From Loxodes magnus (lineage: Eukaryota; Ciliophora; Karyorelictea; Loxodida; Loxodidae): a DNA stretch of 64,000 nt. The stretch spans positions 372,001 to 436,000 of the forward strand of contig CAMPDV010000081.1 of assembly GCA_946699065.1 (NCBI GenBank). The letters run 5' to 3'. Shown here piece by piece: positions 53,882 through 64,000 of this stretch. Every line of letters starts with the position of its first letter. Positions within the stretch are counted from its first letter, which is position 1. Both the position numbers and the translations under genes were made by a program. The notes under the pieces were generated by a model. The model had not been told where the DNA came from, searched no databases, and saw nothing but the letters and a program-made list of their open reading frames with translations.

Positions 53882-54334
53882 TCAGTCCACATTAGTAAGG
53901 CTTTGCTTCTCAAAGTAACTGATAAATTCCTCTTTCGTGACATAGCTACTGTTGTTTGGATTCATCTAGTCCCATATTTCATCAGATTCTGTAAAATCCA
54001 TATTTCTTTTATACATTGCCTGTAGTCCTTCTTTCATTTCATAACGATCAAGCTTTCCTTCTTTCTGTTTATCTAGTATACTAAACACTCTTTCTAAATG
54101 CTCTTTATTTCCTGTTCTCAAGTAAGAGTCGAAATGCAGATTTAGATCTGATAATTCATTGCTTTAGAATTTGTACTGATAGTATTCATGCTACTAGTTG
54201 TTATTATCTCTTTATTAATCTTTTTCTTTAGCTGCTTCAACTCCTGCTCTTTAGACGAAAGCACAGATGGCCATCATTTTGATGCAATTAACTACACAGG
54301 ATACAATCATGAAAATTTTGCATAGATCACTCAT
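53882..54334 (-). CDS. Small membrane EF-hand-like protein, copy 2
   Basis: A 150-residue paralogue of the gene at 45683-46135, with the same start, length and stop. N-terminal hydrophobic helix IFMIVSCVVNCIKMMAICAF, EF-like loop DKQKEGKLDRYE and a second, degenerate loop NPNNSSYVTKEE. Changes relative to copy 1 cluster in the N-terminal helix and the linker after KEKDQ; others are FDFYL to FDSYL and QRITN to QSLTN. Both copies remain open, so both may be functional. The function is unknown. Confidence 0.82.
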
Positions 54335-54466
54335 TTTTTATTATAAAATAGTAGCTTAAATTAAAAATAATGCCTACACTTACTTATATCACTAGTATTT
54401 ATCTATTACTTATCATTTAAACTCTATTAGGAATTCATTTAATTCCATTACATCTATTTTATTACT

Positions 54467-54778
54467 GCCTTATTTATCAGTTCTTTTAGTTAAGATTGTT
54501 ATTTCCTATACACTGAACTTTAAACCTGAATGATAATAATATGAAGGTAAATCTATCATTCTAAGATTATATTAAAATTAAGGTATATAAAGAAAGTGAT
54601 TGTTGGTAGGAATATGTAATGTAGCATTAGAAATGCTATCTAATTTACACCATAAGTAATAGTATATAATACCAAGTAAACTAGAAATATCTGCATACCT
54701 TACATAAATAGGATAGATATTAACTAACTATTATATAAAATAACATTATAAGCCACTTTATTATACAAAGCTAAAATA
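54467..54778. repeat. 312-bp block, identical to 52859-53170
   Basis: Right-hand member of the identical pair. It is continuous with the unit on both sides (...ATTACT on the left, GTTAAAAAAGAGAG on the right), and the surrounding sequence is diverged from the left copy. Confidence 0.95.
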
Positions 54779-54890
54779 GTTAAAAAAGAGAGTTTAATTG
54801 TATAAAATAAAGGTTTCTGCATTATAATATAAATTTTATCATATATATACTAATTGTTTTGCTATATGGCTAAGCAACTATACTTTAAAG

Positions 54891-55437
54891 AACCAATAAG
54901 CAGCAATAAGCAAAGGAAATTGTTTGCTTGAATGATATGTTCAGTAAATTAGATAGCTAAAGAGTTAGTGAATAAAAGATTGTAGAGTAATATATGATAA
55001 ACTAGCTAGTTAGTAACCTAACCTAGGTTTTAACAATCAAGAATATTTGAGATAAAATAAAGGTAAGAAGTAAAGTATTAAGTTAACTATTACAGAAGGG
55101 TACAGTCAAGTAATTAAAATAATCTATTAAAATCACTTATAGAGTTATTAATAAATTAGCTAGTACTATTATAACACTTTAATTATAATAAATCTTAATA
55201 GAATTTTTATTATGTAAGGTTAGCAAGCAAGCATCATAAAATATTTATTGTAGCAGCTTATGAGATACTTATGTGCATATAAGTAGAATAGTAATTGCTT
55301 AAAAGAAGGAAAAGTGATTTTAAAGAAAGAGATTGTAGAAGAGTTTGAGAGATATATAAGCTGGGTATAAGTGAGGATTGTAATACGTTTAATGAATAAA
55401 AGTTTATAATGAGAGATTCATTTAATTAATAATAAAA
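54891..55437. other. Spacer upstream of the PRL-like gene
   Basis: AT-rich; nothing identifiable. Confidence 0.45.
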
Positions 55438-56034
55438 ATGAGCTAAGTTACTATATTTACCTAATAAAACCTACGTCTAGGACTTTGCTCTATTCCAAAG
55501 AATCAGAATTAAGCTAATGAATTAGCTTAATATTTGTCAAAGCAGAACGTTAAGCATCTAGTCCGAATAGGAGCAAGTGTTTATGATGATTCATTATTAC
55601 TTTAGAAAAATATAAAGATTCACTAGCTTTCCATCTTAGAGAAGTAAACAGCTGATGAAGAGACTTTAAATATTTTCTTCTAAATCATCGATGATAACTT
55701 CAACTCTTACTATTAGGGGTAAAATCTCACTCCTGAATAGTTGAAACAAGTTCCTATGGTCATTATTTAGAGTGAAGAGGCTAAAGGAAGAGGTCCTTAT
55801 TTAGTAATGCTAGCGTTTATTCAAAAAGGCATGCAAAACACGGCTGCCTTGACATATGTGAGGGAAGCTATGAAGGAAAGTGTATGCAATGTGTCTCAAG
55901 TCAACCAAATAATTAAATTCAAGCCAAAGGTCTCTCAATAAGAAAAAAGAAGCAATAATAAGTATTATTATGCTATAGCAATATTAGCCCTAACTTTAGT
56001 CATTTACAAAGTGAGCAAAGCATATAAGAGGTGA
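55438..56034 (+). CDS. PRL/PTP4A-like pseudophosphatase with C-terminal membrane anchor
   Basis: A 198-residue protein that aligns along its length with PRL (PTP4A) phosphatases. RLGLCSIPKNQNQANELAQY matches the RFLITHNPT...L..F region, and VKHLVRIGASVYDDSLL matches VTTIVRVCEATYDTTLV. MVIIQSEEAKGRGPYLVMLA matches the P-loop VAVHCVAGLGRAPVLVALA, and IQKGMQNTAALTYVREAM matches IE.GMKYEDA..FIRQ. In the P-loop the catalytic Cys is Ser (about residue 112) and the preceding His is Gln, while the Arg is kept. The WPFDDG general-acid loop is also absent. The protein should therefore be catalytically dead. In place of the PRL prenylation box it ends in a hydrophobic helix (YYYAIAILALTLVIY) with a basic tail, a tail-anchor signal. 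It may bind phospho-ligands or CNNM-type partners, as PRLs do; that part is inference. Confidence 0.78.
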
Positions 56035-56671
56035 TTAACATAAATTAACCAATAAAATCAAATTTTACCATTAATTATCCAATCAAATAAAGCCACATCT
56101 ATTTAGAACTAACTCTAGCAATAAAGGCTAAATTCTTACTTTAATCCTTCTACATAGACATTATAAAACCCCAATAAGGAGAATGTTTTTAGTCAGTTAA
56201 TATTTAATCTTCTATTATAAAAGTAAATATTATTTTAACCTTTTTTCCAATTATACTATTATAGTAGAGATGAAGTTAAGAGAAGAACTTCATATTAAGA
56301 ATATAGCTAATATATTTAAATTAAATAATATCTATTCTATCTTTTAAGCAAGAATAATTAGAATTCCTAGACTCGCAAAGAAAGCAGTAGGATGATAATA
56401 AACTTCTAAAGAACTGAATCATTAAATTTTTACTTTACTAGAAGGTATTTTATGATTACTTAAATAAGCATAACCAATCTCACTCCTAAATGTTCCATAT
56501 TATCAATAATATAGTTTATTAAATACAGAAAGGACTCAAAAAATAGGACATCTAAATTAGTTAAATTTCCTAGTAAGGATTATTAAAGGTATAGAGGTAA
56601 TAAGTTTGATAAACTAGTTGATTTAAAGTGGTATTAGAGTTATTTAATTCTAGTAGTTAAATAATAAATAA
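56035..56671. other. Spacer between two + strand genes
   Basis: AT-rich; nothing identifiable. Confidence 0.45.
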
Positions 56672-58672
56672 ATGCTGTTTTAATCAGTAGCACTTATTAT
56701 TTTAGGCATTTCCGTGTATTTCTCTATTGATAGTTCAACTGAACATCCTTGATATATCTTTCCTAACACTATTGATCATTTTGATTTTAACTATAGTAAA
56801 TCCAGCAAGTGATAATGGGTTTAGTCAATGAACACTTAGCAATAAACTTAATGTGAAGCTACATTAAACTAGTTCAAAATAATTTCTTCATAGAAACCAT
56901 AAGAAATAGTTAAGTTCCATTAAGTAGATGAAAAAGTCCTAACTTTTAATGCTAACGAAAGCTATTTCTTATCATGGTTCTATTAAACTCTAGATTCACA
57001 TGAACTAACTATTTCCTTATGATTATTCCCTTCCAATTAGGATGAAATTTAAACTATTTATAGTAACAGAATATTTGGTAACGAAACTACCTTTGATTAT
57101 TGGGGCTATTCATTACACTAGCTTGCTAACTTTTTTATCTTTACCTGAGGATCTGATGAGACAGTAGCTTCTCTAAAAATACCAGGAGTTCAATTTGATA
57201 AGTGAATTTAAGTAACTATTGCGTTTACTGCTTATGGTAGTAAAAAATGTTAGCAAGTGACTGCTTTTGTTAATGGATAGTTGATGGCTAGTGTGATGGG
57301 TATTCATAACTACTATAGACTAAGATAGCCAGCTAGATACTTTCGACTTGGAGCAAGTGCAATTAGCCGAGGTAAACTAAATAGCATGCATACAGACATT
57401 ATCGACTACTTCTTTTATGGAAAGATGGATTAGCTTCTTGTATTTAATAGTTTACTATATGCATAAGACTTTTTATAAAAGGCTTTCGATAAAATTGAGG
57501 ATATAGTACCATTGTTCCATTTTAAATTCGATAATTTTGGATTGAATAGCATAGCTCGTAGAGATATATTTGACTTCAAAAAATCTGTTGGCTGGGATTT
57601 AAAACCAGGGTATAGTGGTTACTTGAGTCAGTAGCCAGTACATTTGGTTCAGGTTACAAATGTTAAACACCAAACTTTCGACTCTCGTGATTACTAGAGA
57701 TTCGATTTGATTAATCCGGGTATGTATAACGTCAAAAACTAGAACATGTCAAGTTAATATAAACGAGGATATGACCTGTTTAGTACTTGGAAACTTTCTA
57801 GTCCTCTTATTCCTATTATTATAGAAACAAGTAATAATACTTAAGTATTAAATGAGACTCTTATTTCTATAGCCAAAGTAGATAATATCAGAAAAACTGT
57901 AGTTATTGCATTTTACTGGATTGATCAATAGCAGATCAAGGAATTATTGGAATCTTTTTAAAGTTAATTGAATCTAATAATCTAAGAGATGGAAGTTCCA
58001 TAAATATATACCTAACAACTAACTTTTTAACAGATTTAGAGGATAAAGTCACAAATTGCCTTAAACTTCAGTCTAAATTTTGCATACGATATACTATTGG
58101 CTGACTCAGCACTTATTCTAGACTATTCAGTTTGGCTTTCAAGAGATGCATATGACTTAAGTATTTACATGTGGAATTAATTCTTAATTAACCCAGAATT
58201 TAAACATATAATAGCAGGTATTATGCTTAACTTTGCAAGAGATAGTTACACATATTTACAAAACTAAAAGTGAAGTGAAGAAGATTTCTACAGTTTCAAG
58301 TGAACTTAAATTTTTGAATCTTCAGCTTTTATGATTCCTGCTTATATATGGAAAGACATAAAGTAAGTTCTTCCCTGAATGGATTTTTATAACATTTATC
58401 ATTACTTAATGAGACAAAATTACAAGCGAATATGGATTTATCCTTCAATTCCTAGAGCAAAGAATACTAACTTTGAAGATTTAACCATCAGCTTTGCAGA
58501 TAGTGAGAAGAAGCTTTTATCTGATTTCTTTGTAATACCTGACTAGTTAGTCAATTACAAATATGAAAACGGAACTTGGAAGCATTTCAAGACTCAGTTT
58601 TATGTAGAATTCGGCAAGAACTCTGAGGAAATACTTTAGATAGAAGAATCCTTTGCCAAATATTTTAATTGA
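56672..58672 (+). CDS. Secreted or surface protein with LamG-like domain
   Basis: A 666-residue single-exon protein. The N-terminus MLFQSVALIILGISVYFS is a likely signal peptide, with no later membrane helix, so it is probably secreted or lumenal. About residues 170-280 look like a concanavalin/laminin-G-type jelly roll: VTIAFTAYGS, TAFVNGQLMASVMG, YFRLGASAISRGK and YFFYGKMDQLLVFNSLLYAQ (the usual G.iD.v.iyn..Ls pattern). The rest has no recognised motif but is aromatic-rich and well ordered in composition. Many Trp codons are TGA. It could be a surface adhesion or binding protein; I do not know the ligand. Its stop lies 32 bp from the stop of the convergent gene. Confidence 0.7.
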
Positions 58673-58704
58673 ATTTATCTAAATTTTACAATCTTCCTTC
58701 TTAT

Positions 58705-59565
58705 TCAAAAGCCCTCTCTATATATGTTATTAATGCCTTCTTAATTTTAAAGCTTGTGGTTACAAAAAATTTCAAGGTGAATTCCAAATAAAAAATTTGA
58801 GTGCAAAAATTGAAGATTAGACTCCAATTTTGTTTAAAGACTTTATGAAAAAGATTAAATAAGTAGCTCAAATAAATAACTTAATATCAAGAAGCTGAGT
58901 AAAGTGATATACACTATAGTTTTAATCTTAAAGTACCTATATAAATTATTATTATACAAATAGAATAATTAACTTTGGCAATTACTTCTCTTTGAAACGT
59001 CAAATGCAAACTGAAAGTTTACTTTCCCTAAGCTTGACTCCTTCGTCTAAATTTCTTTTAATGAGTTATTTTATCCATGCTAAAAGGGAGTATGGCCCTG
59101 CTTTGTGATCTTTAAGTAGGGGCAGTTTCTATCTAATTCTACTTTATACTTAATGTTCTTCTTTTTATCTAGTTTAGGAGATTTCCTTCTAGTAAGTTAC
59201 TATAAATCTTTTTAAATTAACTCTAACAAACTAGGGTTTCTAGATTACTTAGAACTAGCTCTATTCCTTTTAGTTAATGCTAGCTCCTTTAAAAATATAT
59301 TCCCCAAATCTTCTGATTTCTAAGGTTTTCGTATTCTAGAAGTTGCAGGTCTCTTCTATTAGCTTTTCTTAGTTTCAATTTTTGAATAAGGGCTCAAAGA
59401 TCTTTTTTAAACTTTGACAAGCAGTGAAGACATGCATTTCTAAACAAAAGCTTTCTCCTTTTATTTTCAAAGCGATTCATCAGATTGATGCCTACTAAAA
59501 TGACGCTTTGCTTTCTGATTCTAGAGCTTTAATTTGAAATTAATAGGAATTTTATTTTCATCCAT
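58705..59565 (-). CDS. Basic hypothetical protein
   Basis: Open frame of 286 residues from ATG 59565 to TGA 58705-58707. The first 190 residues are strongly basic and Ser-rich (KRPATSRIRKPQKSEDLGNI, LTRRKSPKLDKKKNIKYKVE) and look coding. The last 90 residues are hydrophobic and resemble translated spacer, so the true end may be earlier. A GT...AG stretch of 20 nt (GTGTATATCAC...CTCAG on the minus strand, near 58884-58903) would bring an earlier TGA into frame. No family recognised. The basic, low-complexity composition would suit a nucleic-acid- or microtubule-binding protein, but that is a guess. Confidence 0.5.
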
Positions 59566-59954
59566 ATGTTTGTATTACTATATTTATAAACTCTATTCAC
59601 ACTTTTCCTCTTAATTAATACTCTTTAAACTAAAAATCATCAAGATAGATTTAATCAGTTAATTTTACTATATACTATAAGATAAGAAAAAACATAGTAA
59701 GTTCTATATACCTTCTAAGACTAAAAGACTAGAACACGCTTTTCTTAAGTACGCTCAATAGTAGCGTAACTGTGTAAATATATCATAGAGTAGGTATGAT
59801 ATTAAATAGTCTATTTGATTTATCAGACTTTAAGCTTTGTTAATAGTAAATAAAAAGCATTAAAGGATATTTATATTTCTAATATTTTATGTTCAAATGA
59901 GTATTTAAAATAATTAAGTCGCAAGTGATAATTAAATAGGTCTAACTTTTTTTG
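59566..59954. other. Spacer between two minus-strand genes
   Basis: AT-rich; nothing identifiable. Confidence 0.45.
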
Positions 59955-61096
59955 TCAAAGTGGCAGGGGAATTTGCATTTTCGCGAAAACTTTTTTGATG
60001 CATTTTATTAAACGATAAAAGTCATCTGGGTATAAATCTCCAATGCTTCCTATTCTGAAAGAGTCAGCTGCTGTGAGCTTTCCTGGATAAATTACGTAGC
60101 CATCTTCTTTTAGCAAATCATAGAATTCTATATTTATGCTTTACTTTGAAAGTTGAAGTTTGGATGCTTTGGAGTGCTAATTGTACTGATCACAGGTGAT
60201 CTATCTGACCTTGCCACCAAGAATTTAAAGCCTAAAGCTTCTAGTTCATCATAAATTATGTTTTAGTTACGAACATATCTTTCATTACGCTTTTCTACTC
60301 CTCCTTCTTCTTCAAATTCTTTCAATGCTTCTTAGAAAGCCATTATTACATGTGTTGGTGGAGTAAACCTGAATTGTCCTTAGTTTCCTTCAGCATATTT
60401 CCATTGGTCATATAAATCTAGAACTAGTGATCTTGCATTTCCTTTTGATTGCTCTAAAGTACTTTTCTCACATAATACAAAAGCTAATCCTGGTACTCCT
60501 TAGAACATTTTGTTGCAACTTGATACTAGCCAATCTGTTTTTGAAGCAGTAATATTGTAAGGAACTCCTCCAAAGCTTGAAATAGCATCAACTATATACC
60601 TCACATTCGGAAAACTTTTTTTGAGTTAAGTTCCTAATTCCTATGCTGGGTTAAGCAATCCCGCAGTTGTTTCAGAGTGGATAGCTGAGACATGAGTAAT
60701 ATCTCTATTTTGGTCTACAAACTTTAGAACTTCATCTATCTTAAAAAGTTCAGTTTCTTAGTATCTCATTAAATGATTTGGAATCCTGTAATAATCACAA
60801 ATCTTTTTGATTCTATCTCCATATGCTCCGTTAGAAACACATAACATTTTTCCTTTTGCAAAGCATTACTAAATTGTAGCTTCAACAGCAAAAGTGCCAG
60901 ATCCTTGAACTAAGATGCAAGCATAATCTTTCGGATTCAATTTCGCAACTTCTAATACTTTATCTTTGCAGAATTTAACTGCCTAAAGGAAAGTGGAATC
61001 TCTTGAACCATAATCCTTCAACATGGCTTGTTTAACTCTTAGACTGGTATTTATAGGTCCAGGTGTGTACAACTTGCTAAATTGTCTCCAAGCCAT
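59955..61096 (-). CDS. phnW: 2-aminoethylphosphonate--pyruvate transaminase
   Basis: PLP-dependent class V aminotransferase that converts 2-aminoethylphosphonate and pyruvate to phosphonoacetaldehyde and alanine. The 374 residues follow the bacterial PhnW pattern throughout: YTPGPINTSLRVKQAML, ILVQGSGTFAVEA, CVSNGAYGDR, SAIHSETTAGLLNP, YIVDAISSFGGVPY, the PLP-lysine block SSCNKMFQGVPGLAF (Lys near residue 195), RSLVLDLYDQW, FRFTPPTHVI, GYVIYPGKLTAADSFRIGSI and GDLYPDDF. A 17-nt intron (60128-60144) must be removed to reach the C-terminal block. ATG 61096, TGA 59955-59957. Ciliates are known for aminoethylphosphonate-containing lipids, so the enzyme could serve their turnover or, in reverse, synthesis. 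Similarity to bacterial enzymes allows ancient transfer, but the intron and code show it is a resident gene. Confidence 0.93.
60128..60144 (-). other. 17-nt intron in phnW
   Basis: On the minus strand GTAAAGCATAAATATAG. Removal joins HPNFNFQK to FYDLLKEDGYVIYPGK and restores the conserved C-terminus. Confidence 0.92.
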
Positions 61097-62181
61097 TAAA
61101 ATTGATTTAATTTCGTTAGTTAGGATGCTTAAAAATTGAATTATCTAAGACTTTAAATCATTTATTTTAAATATCTTCTATATATTTATTCTCTATACCT
61201 TTCAAATCTATTCATTTTGCTCTCTTATAAGCAACTTTTATCTACCTTATAAGGTATTAACTATCATTACTTTCAACATCATCATCTCAATATTTTACCC
61301 TTTCATAGAAAGAGGACTTAAATTTAGCATCATAGCAATTAAAAGCAATCCACTTCATTTCAACATATTAAGCAATTCCCTTTTCTATCTAATTTTAAAG
61401 TTACTAAAGCATTAGTATCAAAGGTTACTCTTCTAGTTTAAAATTCCATACTCTTGCATAATTAAATACTAAACTAAAAAGGTTCATAAAATCTGTAATT
61501 TCTGCATAAGATAATAAAATACTAACTCTATTAGCCAATTTATTTATTACTAGAAGCCATTAGTCACTCTTAGTCAATTACACAGAATCACTTTGTTACT
61601 CTAATAAAGTAGTTTAATCTAAAGAATAAGATACCTAGAGATACTTTAAATCTTTATAATTAGCATATTGTATGGTTAGGTAAATCATATTAAAACTATC
61701 TTCGTATATAAGATTTAAGATTGTAATATATCTTTAATTTCAACAAAATTGCAGGAAACTAGACTTATTATGTGATATATTACGATGGATGCTATATTTT
61801 CAATATACCTAGTTTATCTTATACTTTAGTCATTCATTTTTAGTACTAATTTTAATAAATGTTCCTAAAAAGCTAACTTACTCACTGATTCTAAAGCACA
61901 ATTATGTGCTTAGTGATGTCGCTTTTAGCACTCCTTTGATTTTATATATTTTAACTAAACTTTAAGATGCTATAATCTTTAGTTAATCATGTATAAGATT
62001 TCAAACTGTCATATCAGTAAAGTATTTGGTCTATTCTATTTTAAGATGAAGGGCATTTAAGAAAGTAAGTAGAAGCCTTAAGACAATAGAGTTTGATAAG
62101 CAATTAGTATATATTTGTATGTAGAGTTTACTTAAGCATGCTGAGTGATTATAATTAGTTAATAACTTAGTTTCATGATTA
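61097..62181. other. Spacer upstream of phnW
   Basis: About 1.1 kb of AT-rich DNA; no gene or element recognised. Confidence 0.45.
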
Positions 62182-62911
62182 TCAAAACAAAAAAGATCCT
62201 AACAAAAATCCTGAAACCACTGAAATTCCATAAATCATAAAAATTCTTTTTATACTTTATGTTTCGATCTTAAGCTAAGGGCTTTATTTCTGATTGCTTT
62301 TGATGGACTTCATTAATTCTAAATTCTCAAGAGCTACCTTTTCGTTATCTTTTTTTAGCTTCATCTGAATTAAGACTTACCACTTGATTTATTGCTTGAT
62401 TATATTGCTTTTTAAGCTCTTCAATATTTACCTAAGCCTTCTGCTAACTTTACTCGCCTTTATCTTACTTTTTCTTTTCTGGGCTTGGGTTATAATTACC
62501 ACTAGGCAAGGAAATTCCACTTAAATCTGAAGTCGTCTTATTCAAAGAGACTTTTAATTTGATTTATTGGATTTTATTTATTTCAGCATATCCTCATACT
62601 AGAGATAGTTTATCTGCCTAATTTACATCATAAGTTGTCTTAGTAGCAAGAATCATAAACTTATGATTCATTTCTTGAGGTAGTTCAGCTAAAGACTACA
62701 TAGTGATTTAAATTTCAACTGTTTCTTCAGGAGCAATAATTCCTTTATGGGGCTATACAAAGTAAATTCTAGGCGTTGTTGCCTTTATTTTATAAGCTAC
62801 ATTTTCTCATACTCTATTAGTTAATCTAATTGTACTTATAGTTTTCCTTCCTATAGCAATATTGAAATTAAGTTCGTTATATGGGTTTACTTATAGCAGA
62901 ATTTCATCCAT
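62182..62911 (-). CDS. VAP: VAP-like MSP-domain ER membrane protein
   Basis: A 237-residue VAMP-associated-protein homologue. Residues about 1-110 form the MSP beta-sandwich: NPYNELNFNIAIGRKTISTI, RLTNRVWENVAYKIKATTPR, YFVQPHKGIIAPEETVEIQI and HKFMILATKTT. This corresponds to the VAP pattern of P..A YKVKTTAPK.YCVRP..G.I.PG. A Ser/Pro/Lys linker, a coiled coil (LKKDNEKVALENLELMKSIK) and a C-terminal tail anchor (IFMIYGISVVSGFLLGSFLF) follow. The tail is reached only by removing a 16-nt intron (62365-62380). VAPs sit in the ER membrane and bind FFAT-motif lipid-transfer proteins at contact sites. TGA 62182 stop. Confidence 0.88.
62365..62380 (-). other. 16-nt intron in VAP-like gene
   Basis: On the minus strand GTAAGTCTTAATTCAG. 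Removal converts a truncated reading into a coiled coil plus C-terminal transmembrane anchor, the normal VAP layout. Confidence 0.88.
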
Positions 62912-63320
62912 ATTTAAGCGACTAAAATTCAATAAATCATATTTTTATTTACTTGAGTTTCAAATTTTACATCTCCTTCTCTTTATTAGCCCAATCTATA
63001 AAAAGGCTTAATATTAATATCAAAGTATTTACCTATTTAACACTTCTTAGAGTACTATTAAATATCTATACTTTGCTTATGCTTTTCTCTGATACTTTCT
63101 TAATACTATTTCTTTATCTCAACTTCTTCGCTTTAATATATTAAAGGAGAGACTTATGCTAAAGTACTAATGACTACTATGCTTTTGCATAACTTGGATG
63201 AGACTGTGTAATAAAGAGACTTTATAGTAATTAATGAGAGCATTTCTCCTTTAGATAGACTAAGTATTGCTTCTTATAGCATAAGAAGGATTTCTAAGTT
63301 GTTTAATTTGGGTAAATAAA
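62912..63320. other. Intergenic region, divergent promoters
   Basis: AT-rich spacer between the divergent VAP and kinase genes; no specific element seen. Confidence 0.45.
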
Positions 63321-64000
63321 ATGGGTTCTATTTGCTTTAAGTCAAGCACTCAGGATTTAATGGAAAAGCCTAGAAGAAGTTCGGTAGAGTAGAGACTAAG
63401 GGAGCATTTAAGTCCTTCTCTTATCCAGCAGAAATTAAGCACGAATTGTACAGAAAGCGGACCTTTAATTCCTAAACTTGATATAAGAAAAATGACTGAC
63501 GGATCCTAACGAAATGGCTCTTTCATAGCTTACAGCGGAGAACATAGATATTCTATGACATCACCACGTCGAAAACACCTGTAAGAAACAGATGCACCTA
63601 TAGGTCTTACAAGGAACTATAAAAGCCTGGAAGAAATCTACAATTTAAGCCAAGATTTTCCATCAAACAGTCTAAAGTTAAGCTCTTAAGCATATAGTAA
63701 TATCAACACTACTTATTAGCAACTAGCTTGCGATTTTAAGAATACTTCAGTTTTCGTCATTCTGAAAATTAAGGCTAAATCGAATAATTCATAGGATAGA
63801 ATAAAGGATAAGATTGCACAATACGTTAATCTAAGGCATCCTAATATCATTGAAATGCATGAGTATTTTTTTCATAATTAAACTTTCTACTTTGTAATGG
63901 ATTTTTGCTAAGGTACGGATCTTTAAACTTTTATGTAAAAAAGACTGAATAGTAATGAATGATTTTCAGAAAGAGAAGTGATATCGGTTGCACATTAATT
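63321..64000 (+). CDS. Ser/Thr protein kinase, N-terminal part (partial)
   Basis: First 226 residues of a protein kinase that runs off the window. It starts MGSICFKSS: Gly2 and Cys5 fit N-myristoylation plus palmitoylation, as in many CDPKs. A Ser-rich regulatory region of about 120 residues follows. The kinase N-lobe begins near residue 140: VFVILKIKAKS (beta-3, ATP-Lys candidate), then RIKDKIAQYVNLRHPNIIEM and HNQTFYFVMDFCQGTDLQTF (beta-4, beta-5 and hinge as in CaMK/CDPK kinases). A glycine-rich loop is not clear and the alpha-C Glu is not evident. The catalytic loop lies outside the window, so activity and subfamily cannot be settled. Confidence 0.8.

Larger units (their letters stand above)
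53625..54890. repeat. Right copy of tandem duplication (uninterrupted)
   Basis: A unit of about 1.27 kb carrying the second EF-hand membrane gene and the 312-bp block without insertions. It provides the empty-site allele against which both insertions in the left copy are defined. Confidence 0.85.

Overview
The window is a segment of a ciliate nuclear genome that uses an altered genetic code. In every recognisable gene TAA and TAG are read as glutamine inside conserved motifs. TGA is read as tryptophan inside genes (for example the conserved W of KDKWNCLDF in a voltage-gated channel and FLKNWLDG in an ABC transporter) and also ends every gene whose 3' end is clear. UAR=Gln with UGA=Trp/stop is the karyorelictean code (NCBI table 27, e.g. 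Loxodes or Parduczia). A Condylostoma-like code (table 28) is less likely because I found no gene that clearly ends at TAA or TAG. A second hallmark is tiny GT-AG introns: ten of 16-21 nt could be placed by protein homology or frame continuity. Standard-code ORF calling therefore shatters the genes, and long Leu-rich ORFs appear antisense to Gln-rich genes.

Layout. 1-6.9 kb: the 3' end of one ABCC transporter, a complete ABCC transporter and a phosphatidylserine synthase, all on +. 7.0-10.1 kb: DNA polymerase delta catalytic subunit on -. 11.1 kb: a perfect 15 x 21-bp tandem array. 12-13.6 kb: a coiled-coil protein on -. 14.9-26.4 kb: an LRR protein, a giant protein with degenerate CEP164-type WW modules and an EEF1A lysine methyltransferase on +. 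28.4-32.2 kb: a two-pore channel on +. 33.0-35.7 kb: a Gln-rich coiled-coil protein on -. 36.2-45.3 kb: a MORN protein (+), a two-EF-hand protein (-), a Mei2-like RNA-binding protein (+) and a coiled-coil protein (+).

45.4-54.9 kb is the most dynamic part. A unit of about 1.27 kb carrying a small EF-hand membrane protein gene is tandemly duplicated. The left copy is split by a 6.6-kb LINE-like retrotransposon and by a separate 298-bp insert with a TAAAATA target duplication. The 312 bp between the two insertions are identical to the right copy, while the surrounding unit has diverged.

55.4-64 kb holds a tail-anchored PRL-type pseudophosphatase (+), a secreted LamG-like protein (+), a basic hypothetical protein (-), 2-aminoethylphosphonate-pyruvate transaminase PhnW (-), a VAP/MSP ER-contact protein (-) and the start of a Ser/Thr kinase (+). 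Genes stand alone in both orientations with AT-rich spacers and no operons. PS synthase, PhnW and VAP all touch membrane-lipid metabolism (ciliates are rich in aminoethylphosphonolipids), but nothing in the sequence shows that they are co-regulated.
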